Shown here: positions 16,193 through 25,586 of the stretch, one piece after another | How the letters are laid out: each line of letters begins with the position of its first letter | Numbering within the stretch: position 1 is the stretch's first letter | Origin: Bacillus carboniphilus | GTDB taxonomy: Bacteria; Bacillota; Bacilli; Bacillales; JC228 | DNA length: 64,000 nucleotides | Direction: 5' to 3' | NCBI RefSeq assembly: GCF_039522365.1 | Contig: NZ_BAAADJ010000004.1 | Coordinates: 62,001 to 126,000, forward strand | The notes under the pieces: generated by a model | What the model was told of the DNA's origin: nothing | Database searches by the model: none | What the model saw: the letters and a program-made list of their open reading frames with translations, nothing else | Translations under genes and position numbers: made by a program

Positions 16193-17269
16193 ATGAAAAA
16201 ACTATTAGAAGTAAAAGACCTACACGTTACTTTTGATATATATGGAGGAAAAGTTCAGGCTGTTCGAGGGGTCTCTTTTGATGTGTATAAAGGAGAAACC
16301 CTTGCGATTGTCGGGGAGTCTGGTTCCGGTAAAAGTGTTATGACTCAAGCATTGACGAAGCTCATTCCGATGCCTCCAGGTAAAATTACAGCCGGAGAAG
16401 TATTGCTCGAAGGTGTAGATTTAGTGAAAAAATCGGATAAAGAAATGGAAAAAGTTCGTGGGAATGAAATCTCCATGATTTTTCAGGACCCAATGACCTC
16501 TTTAAATCCAACTATGAAAATAGGAAAACAAATTACAGAAGTTATTTTAAAACATCACCAAGTTTCTAAAAATGAAGTAAAACAACGGGCCATTAATCTT
16601 CTCCAATTAGTCGGTATTCCTTTTGCAGAGAATCGGTTCCATCAGTATCCACACGAGTTTTCAGGTGGGATGCGCCAGCGTGCGATGGTGGCCATTGCAC
16701 TAGCAGCCAATCCCAAGTTGCTGATTGCAGATGAACCGACGACTGCATTGGATGTAACCATTCAAGCTCAAATCCTAGAGTTAATGAAGGATCTCCAACA
16801 CAAAACGGAGTCTTCTATTATATTTATTACCCATGACCTCGGGGTAGTGGCAAACGTAGCAGACCGAGTGGCTGTCATGTACGGTGGGCAAATTGTAGAG
16901 ATTGGTACGGTTGATGAAATCTTTTATGACCCTCGTCATCCGTATACCTGGGGGTTACTTGCTTCTATGCCGAGTCTTGATAGCGATGATAAGTCCGCAT
17001 TAGCTGCCATCCCTGGTTCACCACCGGATTTAACGAACCCGCCTAAGGGCTGTGCTTTTGCACCAAGAAACCCTTATGCTCTTGCGATTGACTATGAACA
17101 AGAACCACCTATGTTTCAAATATCAAACACTCATTTTGCAAAAACTTGGCTTCTCCATCCCAATGCACCTAAAGTGGAACCACCAGAAGCCGTTCAGTTA
17201 CGAATGCGCTCTATGTCCGGAAACTTTGAATCTCCCGTTTTAGTAAAGGAGGAAAAGTCTAATGACTGA
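16193..17269 (+). CDS. oppD: oligopeptide ABC transporter ATPase OppD
   Basis: ATP-hydrolysing subunit, 358 residues, the length I recall for Bacillus subtilis OppD. Walker A GESGSGKS (about residue 40), signature [10 protein letters not shown], Walker [13 protein letters not shown] and switch His in FITHDLG are all present. The C-terminal extension lacks the cysteine cluster found in many OppD/DppD proteins: [11 protein letters not shown] has Asn where the usual motif has Cys, unlike the second OppD in this window. The start follows AGGAGG; the end overlaps oppF by 8 bp. Confidence 0.93.
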   Translation: MKKLLEVKDLHVTFDIYGGKVQAVRGVSFDVYKGETLAIVGESGSGKSVMTQALTKLIPMPPGKITAGEVLLEGVDLVKKSDKEMEKVRGNEISMIFQDPMTSLNPTMKIGKQITEVILKHHQVSKNEVKQRAINLLQLVGIPFAENRFHQYPHEFSGGMRQRAMVAIALAANPKLLIADEPTTALDVTIQAQILELMKDLQHKTESSIIFITHDLGVVANVADRVAVMYGGQIVEIGTVDEIFYDPRHPYTWGLLASMPSLDSDDKSALAAIPGSPPDLTNPPKGCAFAPRNPYALAIDYEQEPPMFQISNTHFAKTWLLHPNAPKVEPPEAVQLRMRSMSGNFESPVLVKEEKSND

Positions 17270-18188
17270 GACTCTACTTGAAATCAAACAGTTAAAAAAA
17301 TACTTTAACGTAGGAGCTCCAAATGAAGTAAGAGCTGTGGATGATGTATCTTTCTCGATTTTTAAAGGGGAAACATTGGGGCTAGTAGGCGAATCTGGAT
17401 GTGGAAAATCTACGACTGGTCGAACCATTATTCGTTTGTATGAAGCAACAGGCGGAGAAGTCATTTTTAACGGTCAAAACATACAGCGAGTAAAGTCTCG
17501 GAAAAAACAGAGTGAGTTAAACCGAAAAATGCAAATGATTTTCCAGGATCCATATGCATCCCTTAATCCAAGGATGACGGTTGCGGATATTATTTCGGAG
17601 GGCATCGATATTCACGGGTTGGTAAAAGGGAAAAAAGCGCGGTTGAAACGAGTTCATGAATTACTTGAGACTGTAGGACTAAATCGAGAACATGCCAATC
17701 GATATCCTCACGAGTTCTCTGGCGGCCAAAGACAAAGAATCGGGATTGCTCGTGCACTAGCTGTGGAACCTGAATTTATCATTGCGGATGAACCGATCTC
17801 AGCTCTCGACGTTTCGATTCAAGCCCAAGTCGTCAATCTCATGAAACAATTGCAAAAGGAAAAAGGACTTACCTATCTCTTCATCGCACATGATTTGTCC
17901 ATGGTGAAATATATTAGTGATCGAATTGGCGTGATGTACAACGGGAAGCTAGTCGAGTTAGCACCAAGCGAGGAGCTATACAGAAACCCGCTTCACCCAT
18001 ACACCCAAGCACTGTTATCCGCCATTCCACGTCCAGATCCTGAAGCGGAACGATTTCGAAAAAGAAAAACCTATGACAGTAGTGTTCATTTATATGCTGA
18101 GGATGAGAACGTTCAAATGCGTGAAATCACGCCGGGGCATTTTGTGTATTGTTCGGAGGAAGAATTTAAGTCATATTCACGGTTGTAA
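17262..18188 (+). CDS. oppF: oligopeptide ABC transporter ATPase OppF
   Basis: Second ATPase of the Opp1 system, 308 residues. Walker A GESGCGKS, signature [10 protein letters not shown], Walker [13 protein letters not shown] and FIAHDLS are intact. The C-terminal tail (residues ~265-308) lacks the Cys-rich motif of Dpp/App-type proteins, consistent with a true OppF. Last gene of the operon, overlapping oppD and followed by an intrinsic terminator. Confidence 0.93.
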   Translation: MTETLLEIKQLKKYFNVGAPNEVRAVDDVSFSIFKGETLGLVGESGCGKSTTGRTIIRLYEATGGEVIFNGQNIQRVKSRKKQSELNRKMQMIFQDPYASLNPRMTVADIISEGIDIHGLVKGKKARLKRVHELLETVGLNREHANRYPHEFSGGQRQRIGIARALAVEPEFIIADEPISALDVSIQAQVVNLMKQLQKEKGLTYLFIAHDLSMVKYISDRIGVMYNGKLVELAPSEELYRNPLHPYTQALLSAIPRPDPEAERFRKRKTYDSSVHLYAEDENVQMREITPGHFVYCSEEEFKSYSRL

Positions 18189-18204
18189 GAGTTCTAAAAC
18201 TGAA

Positions 18205-18245
18205 GAAAGTGGAGGTGGTTGATTGTTATCTCCACTTTCTTTTTC
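18205..18245 (+). terminator. terminator of the first opp operon
   Basis: GAAAGTGGAG and CTCCACTTTC form a 10-bp stem followed by a T-run. Confidence 0.85.
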
Positions 18246-18295
18246 ATTTATGATGAAGGTGTTTTCGGCTGGTGACAGGTTCACGTCATTGTAGC

Positions 18296-18667
18296 CGGAC
18301 ACACGTTCCGTTAATTTGATGAAAATGCCGGTTTATGAGGTTTGAACGGACTCACGTTCCGCTATTCGCTCATTTTGGGGAATTTTGGGGCTGCTTTTAG
18401 CCAAATAGCGGATTCTCTGTCCGCTTAACCCTTGGAAACCCGCTTTTTTTGGCAAATAACGGATCTCCTGTCCGCTCAAATTTTTCGCCGGACACAGGTT
18501 CCGTTATTTTTATGAAAATGCCGGTTTTTGAGGTCTGAACGGACACTCGTTCCGCTATCTGCTCATTTTGAGTGCTTTTTGAGCTAATTTTAGCCAAATA
18601 GCGGATTCTCTGTCCGCTTAACCCTTGGAAACCCGCTTTTTTCGGCAAATAACGGATCTCCTGTCCG
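18296..18667. repeat. CGGAC/GTTCCG repeat locus A2, eight units in a 193-bp tandem duplication
   Basis: Eight 20-bp units at 18296, 18347 (+), 18404, 18455 (-), 18489, 18540 (+), 18597 and 18648 (-). The second set of four lies exactly 193 bp after the first, so a whole ++-- block has been duplicated. Same-strand pairs are 51 bp apart. The array fills most of the ~500-bp gap between the convergent opp operon and sigma-factor gene. A minus-strand reading frame across it is an artefact of the repeats. Confidence 0.92.
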
Positions 18668-18692
18668 CTCAATTACCGGGCGGGCAGGTTCT

Positions 18693-19546
18693 TCAATCTA
18701 TATGCTTTAATTTCGCAGGATTCAACATGATATAGATACCTTGAATTTGATGCGATGAAAAATGAAAAGAGATGACCTGTAAAACTCGCCCGTCTACTCT
18801 ACTAACAATGCTTGGTTGCCCATTGACCATCTCAATTTCAAACTCGATTGTTTCAGGGCGTTTTGCGTAAATACCTTGCAGGAATAGTAGGACACGATCT
18901 CTTGCTAATATTGGGCGGATAGCCGCTTTAACAACGCCCCCTCCATCCGAATATAAGGTAACATCTGGACCAACGTATTGCAGAACTTTCTCCATTTCTC
19001 CTAATTCAAACGCCTGAATAAATTCCTCTATTACCCTTCTATTTTCCTTCACCTTAAATTGTGGTGCTTTCTCCATCGTTACTTTTTTCTTAGCCCTTGA
19101 AAAAAGCTTGCGACAGTTGACCTCGTTAGTATCAATCAATGATGCGATTTCCGAATAGGAAAGATGAAAACCTTCTTTTAGTAAAAAGACTGCCCTTTCA
19201 TTCGGTGATAGGACCTCCATCAATTTTAAATATACAAGGCTTAACACATCTTTGTTTTCTATACTCTTCTCGATCTCACTAAAAGCCTCGCCTATGGGTT
19301 CAGGTAACCACTCGCCCATATACGTAACCCTTTTCTTCTGAGCCGACCGCAATACATCTATGCAACGGTTTGTAGCCATTTTGCATAAATACGCTTTAAT
19401 ATTTTGAGTGTCGGTCAAGTCCTTTTGTTGAAGGGTAAGAAAGACATCGTGGACGATATCCTCCGCCTCTGAATAGGAGCCCAGCAGTCCATATGAAATG
19501 GAAAAAAGCAGAGGCTTTATTGTTTATATAACGATTCGATTTCCAT
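18693..19546 (-). pseudogene. SigJ-type ECF sigma factor gene with an apparent one-base deletion near its start
   Basis: Sigma factor with an NTF2/SnoaL-like C-terminal domain (SigJ group). Region 2 is visible as KPLLFSISYGLLGSYSEAED and the -10-contact helix NIKAYLCKMATNRCIDVLR; region 4 is LSPNERAVFLLKEGFHLSYS; the C-terminal domain starts at about RRVIEEFIQAFELGEM. No start codon precedes region 2 in this frame. The natural start is an ATG at 19546 in another frame (MEIESLYKQ, then a stop). Insertion of one base near 19518 would join it to KPLLF. So this is a frameshift, a sequencing error or, less likely, recoding. An internal TTG at 19418 would lose most of region 2. It overlaps the 3' end of the oxidoreductase gene. 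Confidence 0.75.
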
Positions 19547-20897
19547 TTGTTTTTTCACCTCGAATGAACTGGCTGATGTCATTCGCCGCATTTCTAGCAC
19601 TTGAAACAGAAGCATCAGCTAACAATCCTTCACTTATACACCAATCTCCAGCTAGATAAAATCCCTCAATCGCTTGATAAGCTTTTTCTCCAATGCTCGC
19701 TGTCGCATGATTGGGGTATCCATAGCTAACCGTTAATTTCGGTAAATACCTTGAAAAAACCTTTCTTTCTCTCCAATTTGGTACAATTTTTTCCAAAAAC
19801 ACTTCCATGTTTTCTTGATTTCCTTCATAGCCAAACAAATGAGCCACATCGTATTGGTCACTTAAATGGGCCGCTTTTGAATGATTGGAATAATAGAGAA
19901 ACGAATCGGTATCAAAGCCAAAGGAATGGGTGTAGGATGCATCCCTTTTTAGCACTATATCAAGCGATGTACCCTTGACCGGTTCTAGGAGCTTAATTTG
20001 CTTAAACTCAGCTGGTCCCTCCATTAGGTTTGACAATAAACCTGGAGGACCTGTGTACAGAATCGTTTTTCCGGTCAACTGTTCTTCCGAATGAAGTGAT
20101 ACATGAAATAATGGAGCATTTCCATCGATTCTAACTACTTTTTCTCCCTTCCAAATGGTTACCCCTTTTCTAATTGCCTTTTCCACCAATTGTTGAGTAA
20201 TCGTGTCCCAACCACCGTCTACATACAGAACTCCCTTTTTGGCCAATTGGAGTTGTCGAATAGCAAACGATGCACTCACCTTCTCTTTACAATAGCTTGA
20301 GATGGCCAACAAAGCTTGAATTAAGATAGATACTCTTGGAGAAACATGCCGTGATTGGAGCCATTCTGTAAATGTTTGATTCGGTACTCTCCTCCAGTTT
20401 ATTTTTGTAATGGTTGAATACATTCGTACAAATTCTAATTTTTCCTTCCAACTTAAAATGGAGGATTGGAGGAGCCCTATAGGTGATGATGGAAATTTCG
20501 TACCTTGATGATCTAATGTAAGAATGCCTTTTAGCTTTGGTTCGCCTCCTTGTAAAACGACTCCTAACTCATGTAGGATTTTAAACGCTGCTCCTTCCTT
20601 ATAAAGAGCATGTGGACCTAAATTTAGGTATGAATCGTGAATGAAGGAGGTTGTAGCCCTCCCACCAAGTTTTTTGCCTTTTTCAATGATCAATACCTTA
20701 TGGCCTTGATCCGCTAAAAGGTTTGCTGCAACCATCCCCGCTAGTCCGCCACCAATGATAATGGAGTCAAACACTTGCTGGGTGTGCTGGTTTTTATTTT
20801 TTATGTGCCTTGGTTCCCCTTTTATGTTCAGTGACTCTTCCTCTATGTGCCGTCCTTCTCCTTTTATGTGCTGTGCCTTATCCTCGCTAAATTGCAT
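19524..20897 (-). CDS. FAD-dependent oxidoreductase (phytoene desaturase/amine oxidase-like)
   Basis: Flavoprotein of about 457 residues. The dinucleotide-binding motif IIIGGGLAGMVAANLLADQGHK, the LIIEKGKKLGGRA segment and a C-terminal FYLAGDWCISEGLLADASVSSARNAA FAD motif place it in the carotenoid desaturase/amine oxidase superfamily; the substrate is unknown. The first ~40 residues are odd: four 7-residue repeats (QHIKGEG, RHIEEES, LNIKGEP, RHIKNKN) encoded by a 21-bp tandem array like the intergenic one in the hut operon. I prefer the ATG at 20897 (after GGGAGGG) over 20918, but a later start after the repeats cannot be excluded. Overlaps the sigma-factor gene, suggesting they act together. 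Confidence 0.82.
   Translation of the reverse strand: MQFSEDKAQHIKGEGRHIEEESLNIKGEPRHIKNKNQHTQQVFDSIIIGGGLAGMVAANLLADQGHKVLIIEKGKKLGGRATTSFIHDSYLNLGPHALYKEGAAFKILHELGVVLQGGEPKLKGILTLDHQGTKFPSSPIGLLQSSILSWKEKLEFVRMYSTITKINWRRVPNQTFTEWLQSRHVSPRVSILIQALLAISSYCKEKVSASFAIRQLQLAKKGVLYVDGGWDTITQQLVEKAIRKGVTIWKGEKVVRIDGNAPLFHVSLHSEEQLTGKTILYTGPPGLLSNLMEGPAEFKQIKLLEPVKGTSLDIVLKRDASYTHSFGFDTDSFLYYSNHSKAAHLSDQYDVAHLFGYEGNQENMEVFLEKIVPNWRERKVFSRYLPKLTVSYGYPNHATASIGEKAYQAIEGFYLAGDWCISEGLLADASVSSARNAANDISQFIRGEKTNGNRIVI
20802..20885. repeat. 21-bp tandem array inside the 5' end of a coding region
   Basis: Four units at 20802, 20823, 20844 and 20865 carry TATGTGCC or a close variant. The word and 21-bp period match the array at 42059-42268. 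Here it is translated in frame as a seven-residue repeat. Confidence 0.85.
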
Positions 20898-20978
20898 GCC
20901 AATTCCCTCCCGTTTCATTTACCCTCAAGACGAATAACAAGAGCAAAATGTGACGAAAGTTCCTTAATTTCCAAATAA

Positions 20979-21012
20979 AAAAACTAGCAAGCTCACGTAG
21001 CCTCCTAGTTTT
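20979..21012 (-). terminator. terminator directly after the AimR-like gene
   Basis: AAAAACTAG and CTAGTTTTT pair around a partly self-complementary 16-base interior. The right arm overlaps the stop codon at 21005, so no peptide gene can follow in the same transcript. Confidence 0.75.
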
Positions 21013-22153
21013 TCAACTTTTTATTTTTTAATCGTTCTAATGAGATCCTGGACAATTGGCGTACTGGTAAAACAGCAAAGAAGAAGTTCCCGTTTGATCT
21101 AAATCTTTCATATGATCTTTGGAGCGCTTTTTCATCTGAAAAGGCAATTCCCCAATAGTAGTCTTGGAATTCTGTTAGTGGCTGTTTCTTTTTTAATTCC
21201 AGTAATAAAGCTTGGGCTTTTTCGTATTGGTGTTGGGCAATGAAGTAGTGAATCTTCTCAGGAATATCATCCGGTTCAGGCTGATCAATTTCCCACAGAT
21301 TTTTGACGAAGGCAATGCTTTTTTCGTGTTCGTTAATGTAGTGTCTAGCTGCAGCGTTTGGAAGTTGTTTTAATATGTCAATAGAATCCTCCAGCCGTTT
21401 AATGGCTTTATCAGGATTTTCATATAAAAATGACATCGCATACCGGTGAAGAATATAAGTATATTTGATTGGGAAACAGAGCTTGGCTTCTTCATCATTC
21501 AAATATTGTTCACCAATTTTTCTTACTTTCCCCACCAGATTAAGCCGGAGCATACTATAAACGGTACTACTGTGTAGTCTGGTCTGAAGGGCATTTCTAA
21601 TATATTCATTCTCTACTTTCTCCAGTTGTGGAGATACATCATCGTATAACTTATCAATAGACATGTTGGCTTCAAGATCCGTTAAAATATAGGCTCTTAA
21701 CGTCTCCAAAAGGATCTGCATTTCAGTACTTTTTAGAGTTGCTTTCTTTGTGTTATAAAAGAAGTCGTCTTCCCTGATTTTGTCACGATTGTGAAGGAAC
21801 GTATACATTTCTGCCCATTCTTGAACGATAGAATCAGAGGAGGTGTTTCCTTTTTCAATCAATTTGTTCAGCAGTTCTATCTCACCCATTTGGCTTGTTA
21901 GCTCCATCGCATATAAAATGTTCGGAGCGGTATAAAGCGTTTCGGCATAAGTAGAAAAAATAGCTTTCTGCTTCTCATAGTCCTGATAATTCTGACGTAC
22001 TAACAATAAAAAAGGGAAAAATGGAACCTCCTTTTCCCCCGTAAAATATGATCCCACTTCATTCAATGGTATATTTAATTCCTTCGCCCAATCATTGGGA
22101 GAGTAATGAAGGTCATATGAAATTTGCAATAATAAGTCCGTGAGCTTCATCAT
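21005..22153 (-). CDS. AimR-family (arbitrium receptor-like) regulator
   Basis: Protein of 382 residues resembling AimR, the peptide-sensing regulator of lysis-lysogeny in SPbeta-group phages. An N-terminal helix-turn-helix-like segment (SPNDWAKELNIPLNEVGSYF) is followed by a TPR-like all-helical region. ENEYIRNALQTRLH and the C-terminal GNFFFAVLPVRQL correspond to conserved AimR segments as I remember phage phi3T AimR (YIRNTYQTRVH). Phage AimR is followed by the peptide gene aimP; here a terminator overlaps the stop codon and no such ORF is visible. Neighbours are not phage genes. It may be a domesticated receptor listening to a peptide encoded elsewhere. Start at the second Met, after TGGGGGA. 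Confidence 0.78.
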   Translation of the reverse strand: MMKLTDLLLQISYDLHYSPNDWAKELNIPLNEVGSYFTGEKEVPFFPFLLLVRQNYQDYEKQKAIFSTYAETLYTAPNILYAMELTSQMGEIELLNKLIEKGNTSSDSIVQEWAEMYTFLHNRDKIREDDFFYNTKKATLKSTEMQILLETLRAYILTDLEANMSIDKLYDDVSPQLEKVENEYIRNALQTRLHSSTVYSMLRLNLVGKVRKIGEQYLNDEEAKLCFPIKYTYILHRYAMSFLYENPDKAIKRLEDSIDILKQLPNAAARHYINEHEKSIAFVKNLWEIDQPEPDDIPEKIHYFIAQHQYEKAQALLLELKKKQPLTEFQDYYWGIAFSDEKALQRSYERFRSNGNFFFAVLPVRQLSRISLERLKNKKLKN

Positions 22154-22314
22154 CACGAATCCCCCAATATCTATAATCTTCTTATCTAAATATTTCGTTA
22201 TAGAAAATAATTCTCCTCCATGACATTTGGAGTATTTGTGAAAAAATGTTTATATTTTTTTTACTTTTGTACGAGTTTAACCTATCTTTCAAAAAATTAA
22301 ATTTCCACATACAA

Positions 22315-22351
22315 AAAAAGGGCGCCTTAGTTAAGACTCGACACCCTTTTT
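22315..22351 (-). terminator. terminator after the first YjiH-type gene
   Basis: AAAAAGGG and CCCTTTTT pair around a ~20-base interior; it lies just after the stop at 22363. Confidence 0.65.
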
Positions 22352-22362
22352 AAAAAGCAATC

Positions 22363-23754
22363 TTAAAATATAATATGCGCTGCTAACACAATGATTGGTA
22401 AGGTGATAGCTGTACGCAGTAAGAAGATGATCACCAAGTCCAAGAAGTTAACGGGAACTTTGGAACCGATTAACAGTCCTCCTACTTCAGACATATAAAT
22501 CAATTGTGTGACAGATAGTGATGCAATGATAAATAAAGTCATGGAGCTTTCAATCATATCAGCAGCTAATATGGCTGGAAGGAACATATCAGCAAAACCA
22601 ATTAAAACGGTTTGCGCGGCTTCTGCTGCTTCAGGTACCTGCATCAACTCTAGAATTGGTTCAATTGGTTTACCTATTAGAACAAAGAAATCGGTGTATG
22701 TCGCAATGACAAGGGCTAATGTACCAAATGCCATTACGACTGGGATGACACCAATCCACATATCTAGTACATTTTTGATCCCGCCCTGGATTACACTCTT
22801 ATAGTTTTTCGTTTTAGAGGCTTTATGAGCAGCTTGCGCAATCCCCCATTTAAACATGTTTGTACCATCAGGGATCGTTTCGTCGGGACGCTGTTCTGCC
22901 CCTTCGAATACTGTATCTGCTTTTCTAGACAGTGGAGGAATTCTTGGCATAATTAAAGCTGCCACGAACCCTGCTGCCACTATAGTTAAGTAGTAAGGGC
23001 CAAATAAATGGGATAAACCAACCGTTTCTAAAACGGTAATACTAAATGTAATGGAAACGACCGAGAAAGTGGTACCGATAACGGCCGCTTCTCGTTTGGT
23101 ATAAAATCCATCTTGATACTGCTTATCTGTTAAAACAATCCCTATCGTTCCGTCTCCTACCCAAGAAGCTAGGGCATCGATTGAAGAACGACCTGGAAGT
23201 TTAAATACTGGACGCATCACTTTGATCAACAAAGTACCTACAAATTCAAGGAGACCGAAGTCCAATAATAAAGGCAAAAAGAGTCCCGCAAATAAGAAAA
23301 TCGTAAATAACGTTACAATTAGGTCTAACACAAGGGCTCCTGTATCTCCAGAATAAATAGCTTCAGGGCCCCATTCATTTACGGTCATTAGGGCAAATAC
23401 AAACCCTAGTAATCTTACAACCACCCAGAACCAATGAACATCGAATAGAATTTTATATAAAGGTTTTGTTGGTTTTTTTACTTTTGCTAACAACGAGCCA
23501 ATCCCCGCAATGCCCATAAACAAAGTAGCGATATTTGGAATGGTAACGTATGGGATACTATTGAAAATGACACTATCTCTAAGCCATCCTGCTAGCCAAG
23601 CAACCGGAATGGTCATACCGTCCTCTACTGTAATAGGAATCATAAATAAGAAGATCCCTATAATAGATGGAATGATAAAATTTAGGTAGTCACCAATGGA
23701 GTAAGCTTTTAGAGATGGGTTTATTTTTTGTTTCTCTAGGTTCTTCTGTTCCAA
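22363..23754 (-). CDS. YjiH-family membrane protein (nucleoside-recognition/Gate domain)
   Basis: Polytopic membrane protein of 463 residues, a probable transporter. It has about ten hydrophobic segments and two Gate-domain regions; GRSSIDALASWVGDGTIGIVLTDKQY and IGFADMFLPAILAADMIES are typical of the YjiH group. Substrate unknown. A paralogue at 38283-39611 follows the hut genes, so members here may handle amino acids or related compounds (inference). Single gene with its own terminator; the 316-bp gap upstream holds divergent promoters I cannot define. Confidence 0.85.
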   Translation of the reverse strand: MEQKNLEKQKINPSLKAYSIGDYLNFIIPSIIGIFLFMIPITVEDGMTIPVAWLAGWLRDSVIFNSIPYVTIPNIATLFMGIAGIGSLLAKVKKPTKPLYKILFDVHWFWVVVRLLGFVFALMTVNEWGPEAIYSGDTGALVLDLIVTLFTIFLFAGLFLPLLLDFGLLEFVGTLLIKVMRPVFKLPGRSSIDALASWVGDGTIGIVLTDKQYQDGFYTKREAAVIGTTFSVVSITFSITVLETVGLSHLFGPYYLTIVAAGFVAALIMPRIPPLSRKADTVFEGAEQRPDETIPDGTNMFKWGIAQAAHKASKTKNYKSVIQGGIKNVLDMWIGVIPVVMAFGTLALVIATYTDFFVLIGKPIEPILELMQVPEAAEAAQTVLIGFADMFLPAILAADMIESSMTLFIIASLSVTQLIYMSEVGGLLIGSKVPVNFLDLVIIFLLRTAITLPIIVLAAHIIF

Positions 23755-24070
23755 AACGAGTCTCCTCTCCCATTTTCAGAGTTATAAAATAGTGTTTCCT
23801 TATTTTGTATCATTAACCATTACGTTTTACATGATTCAAAGGTCCTTCAAAAACAACAGGGATTATAATACCACCCTATGAATAAAAATACAATACTATT
23901 CATTTTTATTTATTTGGTAGATTTATGTATCTTTTCATATAGTCCTTCCACTCCCTCCAACGTAATACACTTTCCTACTTTTTTTAAAATTTATAAATAC
24001 CCATATTCAACAAAATATGATAAAATTTTCCGAGTCATGATACTTTTTTACTATAGGAGGAGAGAAAATT

Positions 24071-25534
24071 TTGAGTTTTTGTCGAGAGTGTGGACATGCC
24101 TTAAATTCGGACAATCAATTTTGTCCTGAGTGTGGAAAACCAGTAGAAGGTGCAGTTCGAGAAGAGCCTACAGTGGCAGTAACGGTACAAGAAACTACAA
24201 CGGTTCCAAGGAAGCCTATGTCTAAAAAACAAAAGTTTACATTATTTACAAGCGGAGCTATCATTATCCTTTTAGCCATTACCTATTTTGTTCTGAAACA
24301 TTTTGCCAGTGTAGACTTCTACTTGGACCAGTTTGAAAAAGCCGTACAACAGGAAGATAAAGATTCCATCGTTCAACTTGTCCATTCTTTCGACTCACGT
24401 GTGGATGTCACGGAAGAAAGCGCAAAGGACCTATTGGCGTATTTAAAAAATGATCCTTTTTATAAAAATGAATTGTTTGCTAGCTTAAGAGACCAAGCAG
24501 CCGACATAGAAAATGTAGAGATTGAACCATATGTAGATGGTAATGTTCTACTCAAAAAGTCAGGGAAAAAGTTCTTATTCTTTGATAACTATGAAATTCA
24601 ACTTCTACCATACTTTATTGAGGTAGAAACAAACTATGCGGATGCCTCCATTTTGATTGATGGAAAAGAAGTAGGTAAAAGTGACTCTGATTACTTCTTA
24701 AAATCCTATGGTCCATACCTTCCAGGTGAGTATCAAGTAAAGGTTGAATACAAATCAGAATTAGCATCGTTAGACTATGAAACGACTGTCAATCTATTTG
24801 AATCTTCTAGCCAAACAAGATATGTAGATATGTGGTTAGAAGGGTATTATCTTGATGTCTATGTTGATGATTATGAAGCTGGTGTCTATTTAGATGGTAA
24901 TTTCATCGGGACCTATGAAGAACTCGGAAGTATCGGTCCTATTGATATTGACGGTTCCCATACGATTCATGTAGAAAAAGAATTTCCTTGGGGCACTGTT
25001 CAAAGTGAGGTCTATGATATAACAGATACATATTATGAATTTTATGTAGACCCGATTACAGATGATTTAAGAACAGAAATAGCCCAAACTATTTATGATT
25101 TTGAAGTAAACCGATTCCATTCATTACAAACATTAGATTCATCTGTGATTACCGCATCTGCTGAATATAAAGAAGAACTTGCAAATGAGATTCAATATTA
25201 TATTGATGATGAATATATGTACTATGGTACAGGCCTTAACAAGGTCACGGTTGACAAAGACTCCCTAAGCACTTATTTTGATGGAGATTACTATGAAATC
25301 GAAGCTGCCGGAATGATCGAATGGACTGGAGATATGTACTACATTCCTTCAGTTGAAGAATCAGGACCTGAGTACCTCGAGTCCATAACAACTGAAACAC
25401 AGGACAACTTGCGGAATTATTTTCTCCTTTACAATCATGGAACAGGAGCATGGGAAGTCGCTGGCCTTAGTTGGTCACCATACTCTAGCTTTGATATAGA
25501 TGGAGGACTTGTTGTGTTTGATGTGAATCAATAA
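24071..25534 (+). CDS. zinc-ribbon membrane-anchored protein, TcaA/YvbJ-like
   Basis: Protein of 487 residues. An N-terminal zinc ribbon (CRECG...CPECG, residues 4-24) is followed by a single membrane span at about 56-74 (LFTSGAIIILLAITYFVL) and a large extracellular part with repeated beta-rich segments, as in TcaA/YvbJ cell-envelope proteins; TcaA is linked to glycopeptide sensitivity in staphylococci. The start is a TTG at 24071, supported by AGGAGGAGAG at normal spacing and by the zinc ribbon beginning right after it. Single gene with a strong terminator. Confidence 0.82.
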   Translation: MSFCRECGHALNSDNQFCPECGKPVEGAVREEPTVAVTVQETTTVPRKPMSKKQKFTLFTSGAIIILLAITYFVLKHFASVDFYLDQFEKAVQQEDKDSIVQLVHSFDSRVDVTEESAKDLLAYLKNDPFYKNELFASLRDQAADIENVEIEPYVDGNVLLKKSGKKFLFFDNYEIQLLPYFIEVETNYADASILIDGKEVGKSDSDYFLKSYGPYLPGEYQVKVEYKSELASLDYETTVNLFESSSQTRYVDMWLEGYYLDVYVDDYEAGVYLDGNFIGTYEELGSIGPIDIDGSHTIHVEKEFPWGTVQSEVYDITDTYYEFYVDPITDDLRTEIAQTIYDFEVNRFHSLQTLDSSVITASAEYKEELANEIQYYIDDEYMYYGTGLNKVTVDKDSLSTYFDGDYYEIEAAGMIEWTGDMYYIPSVEESGPEYLESITTETQDNLRNYFLLYNHGTGAWEVAGLSWSPYSSFDIDGGLVVFDVNQ

Positions 25535-25544
25535 TATAAAAAAT

Positions 25545-25580
25545 AAAAAGAGAAACCTTTTTGGTAAGGTTTCTCTTTTT
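25545..25580. terminator. bidirectional terminator between convergent genes
   Basis: A 15-bp stem AAAAAGAGAAACCTT / AAGGTTTCTCTTTTT with T-runs on both strands. Confidence 0.9.
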
Positions 25581-25586
25581 ATATTA

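Noticed and set aside
18397..18672. 91-residue minus-strand ORF between opp and sigma genes
   Set aside because: It is entirely made of the A2 repeat units.
20979..22362. AimP-like peptide gene next to the AimR-like gene
   Set aside because: A terminator overlaps the stop codon, and upstream only a ~14-residue ORF without signal sequence can be read.
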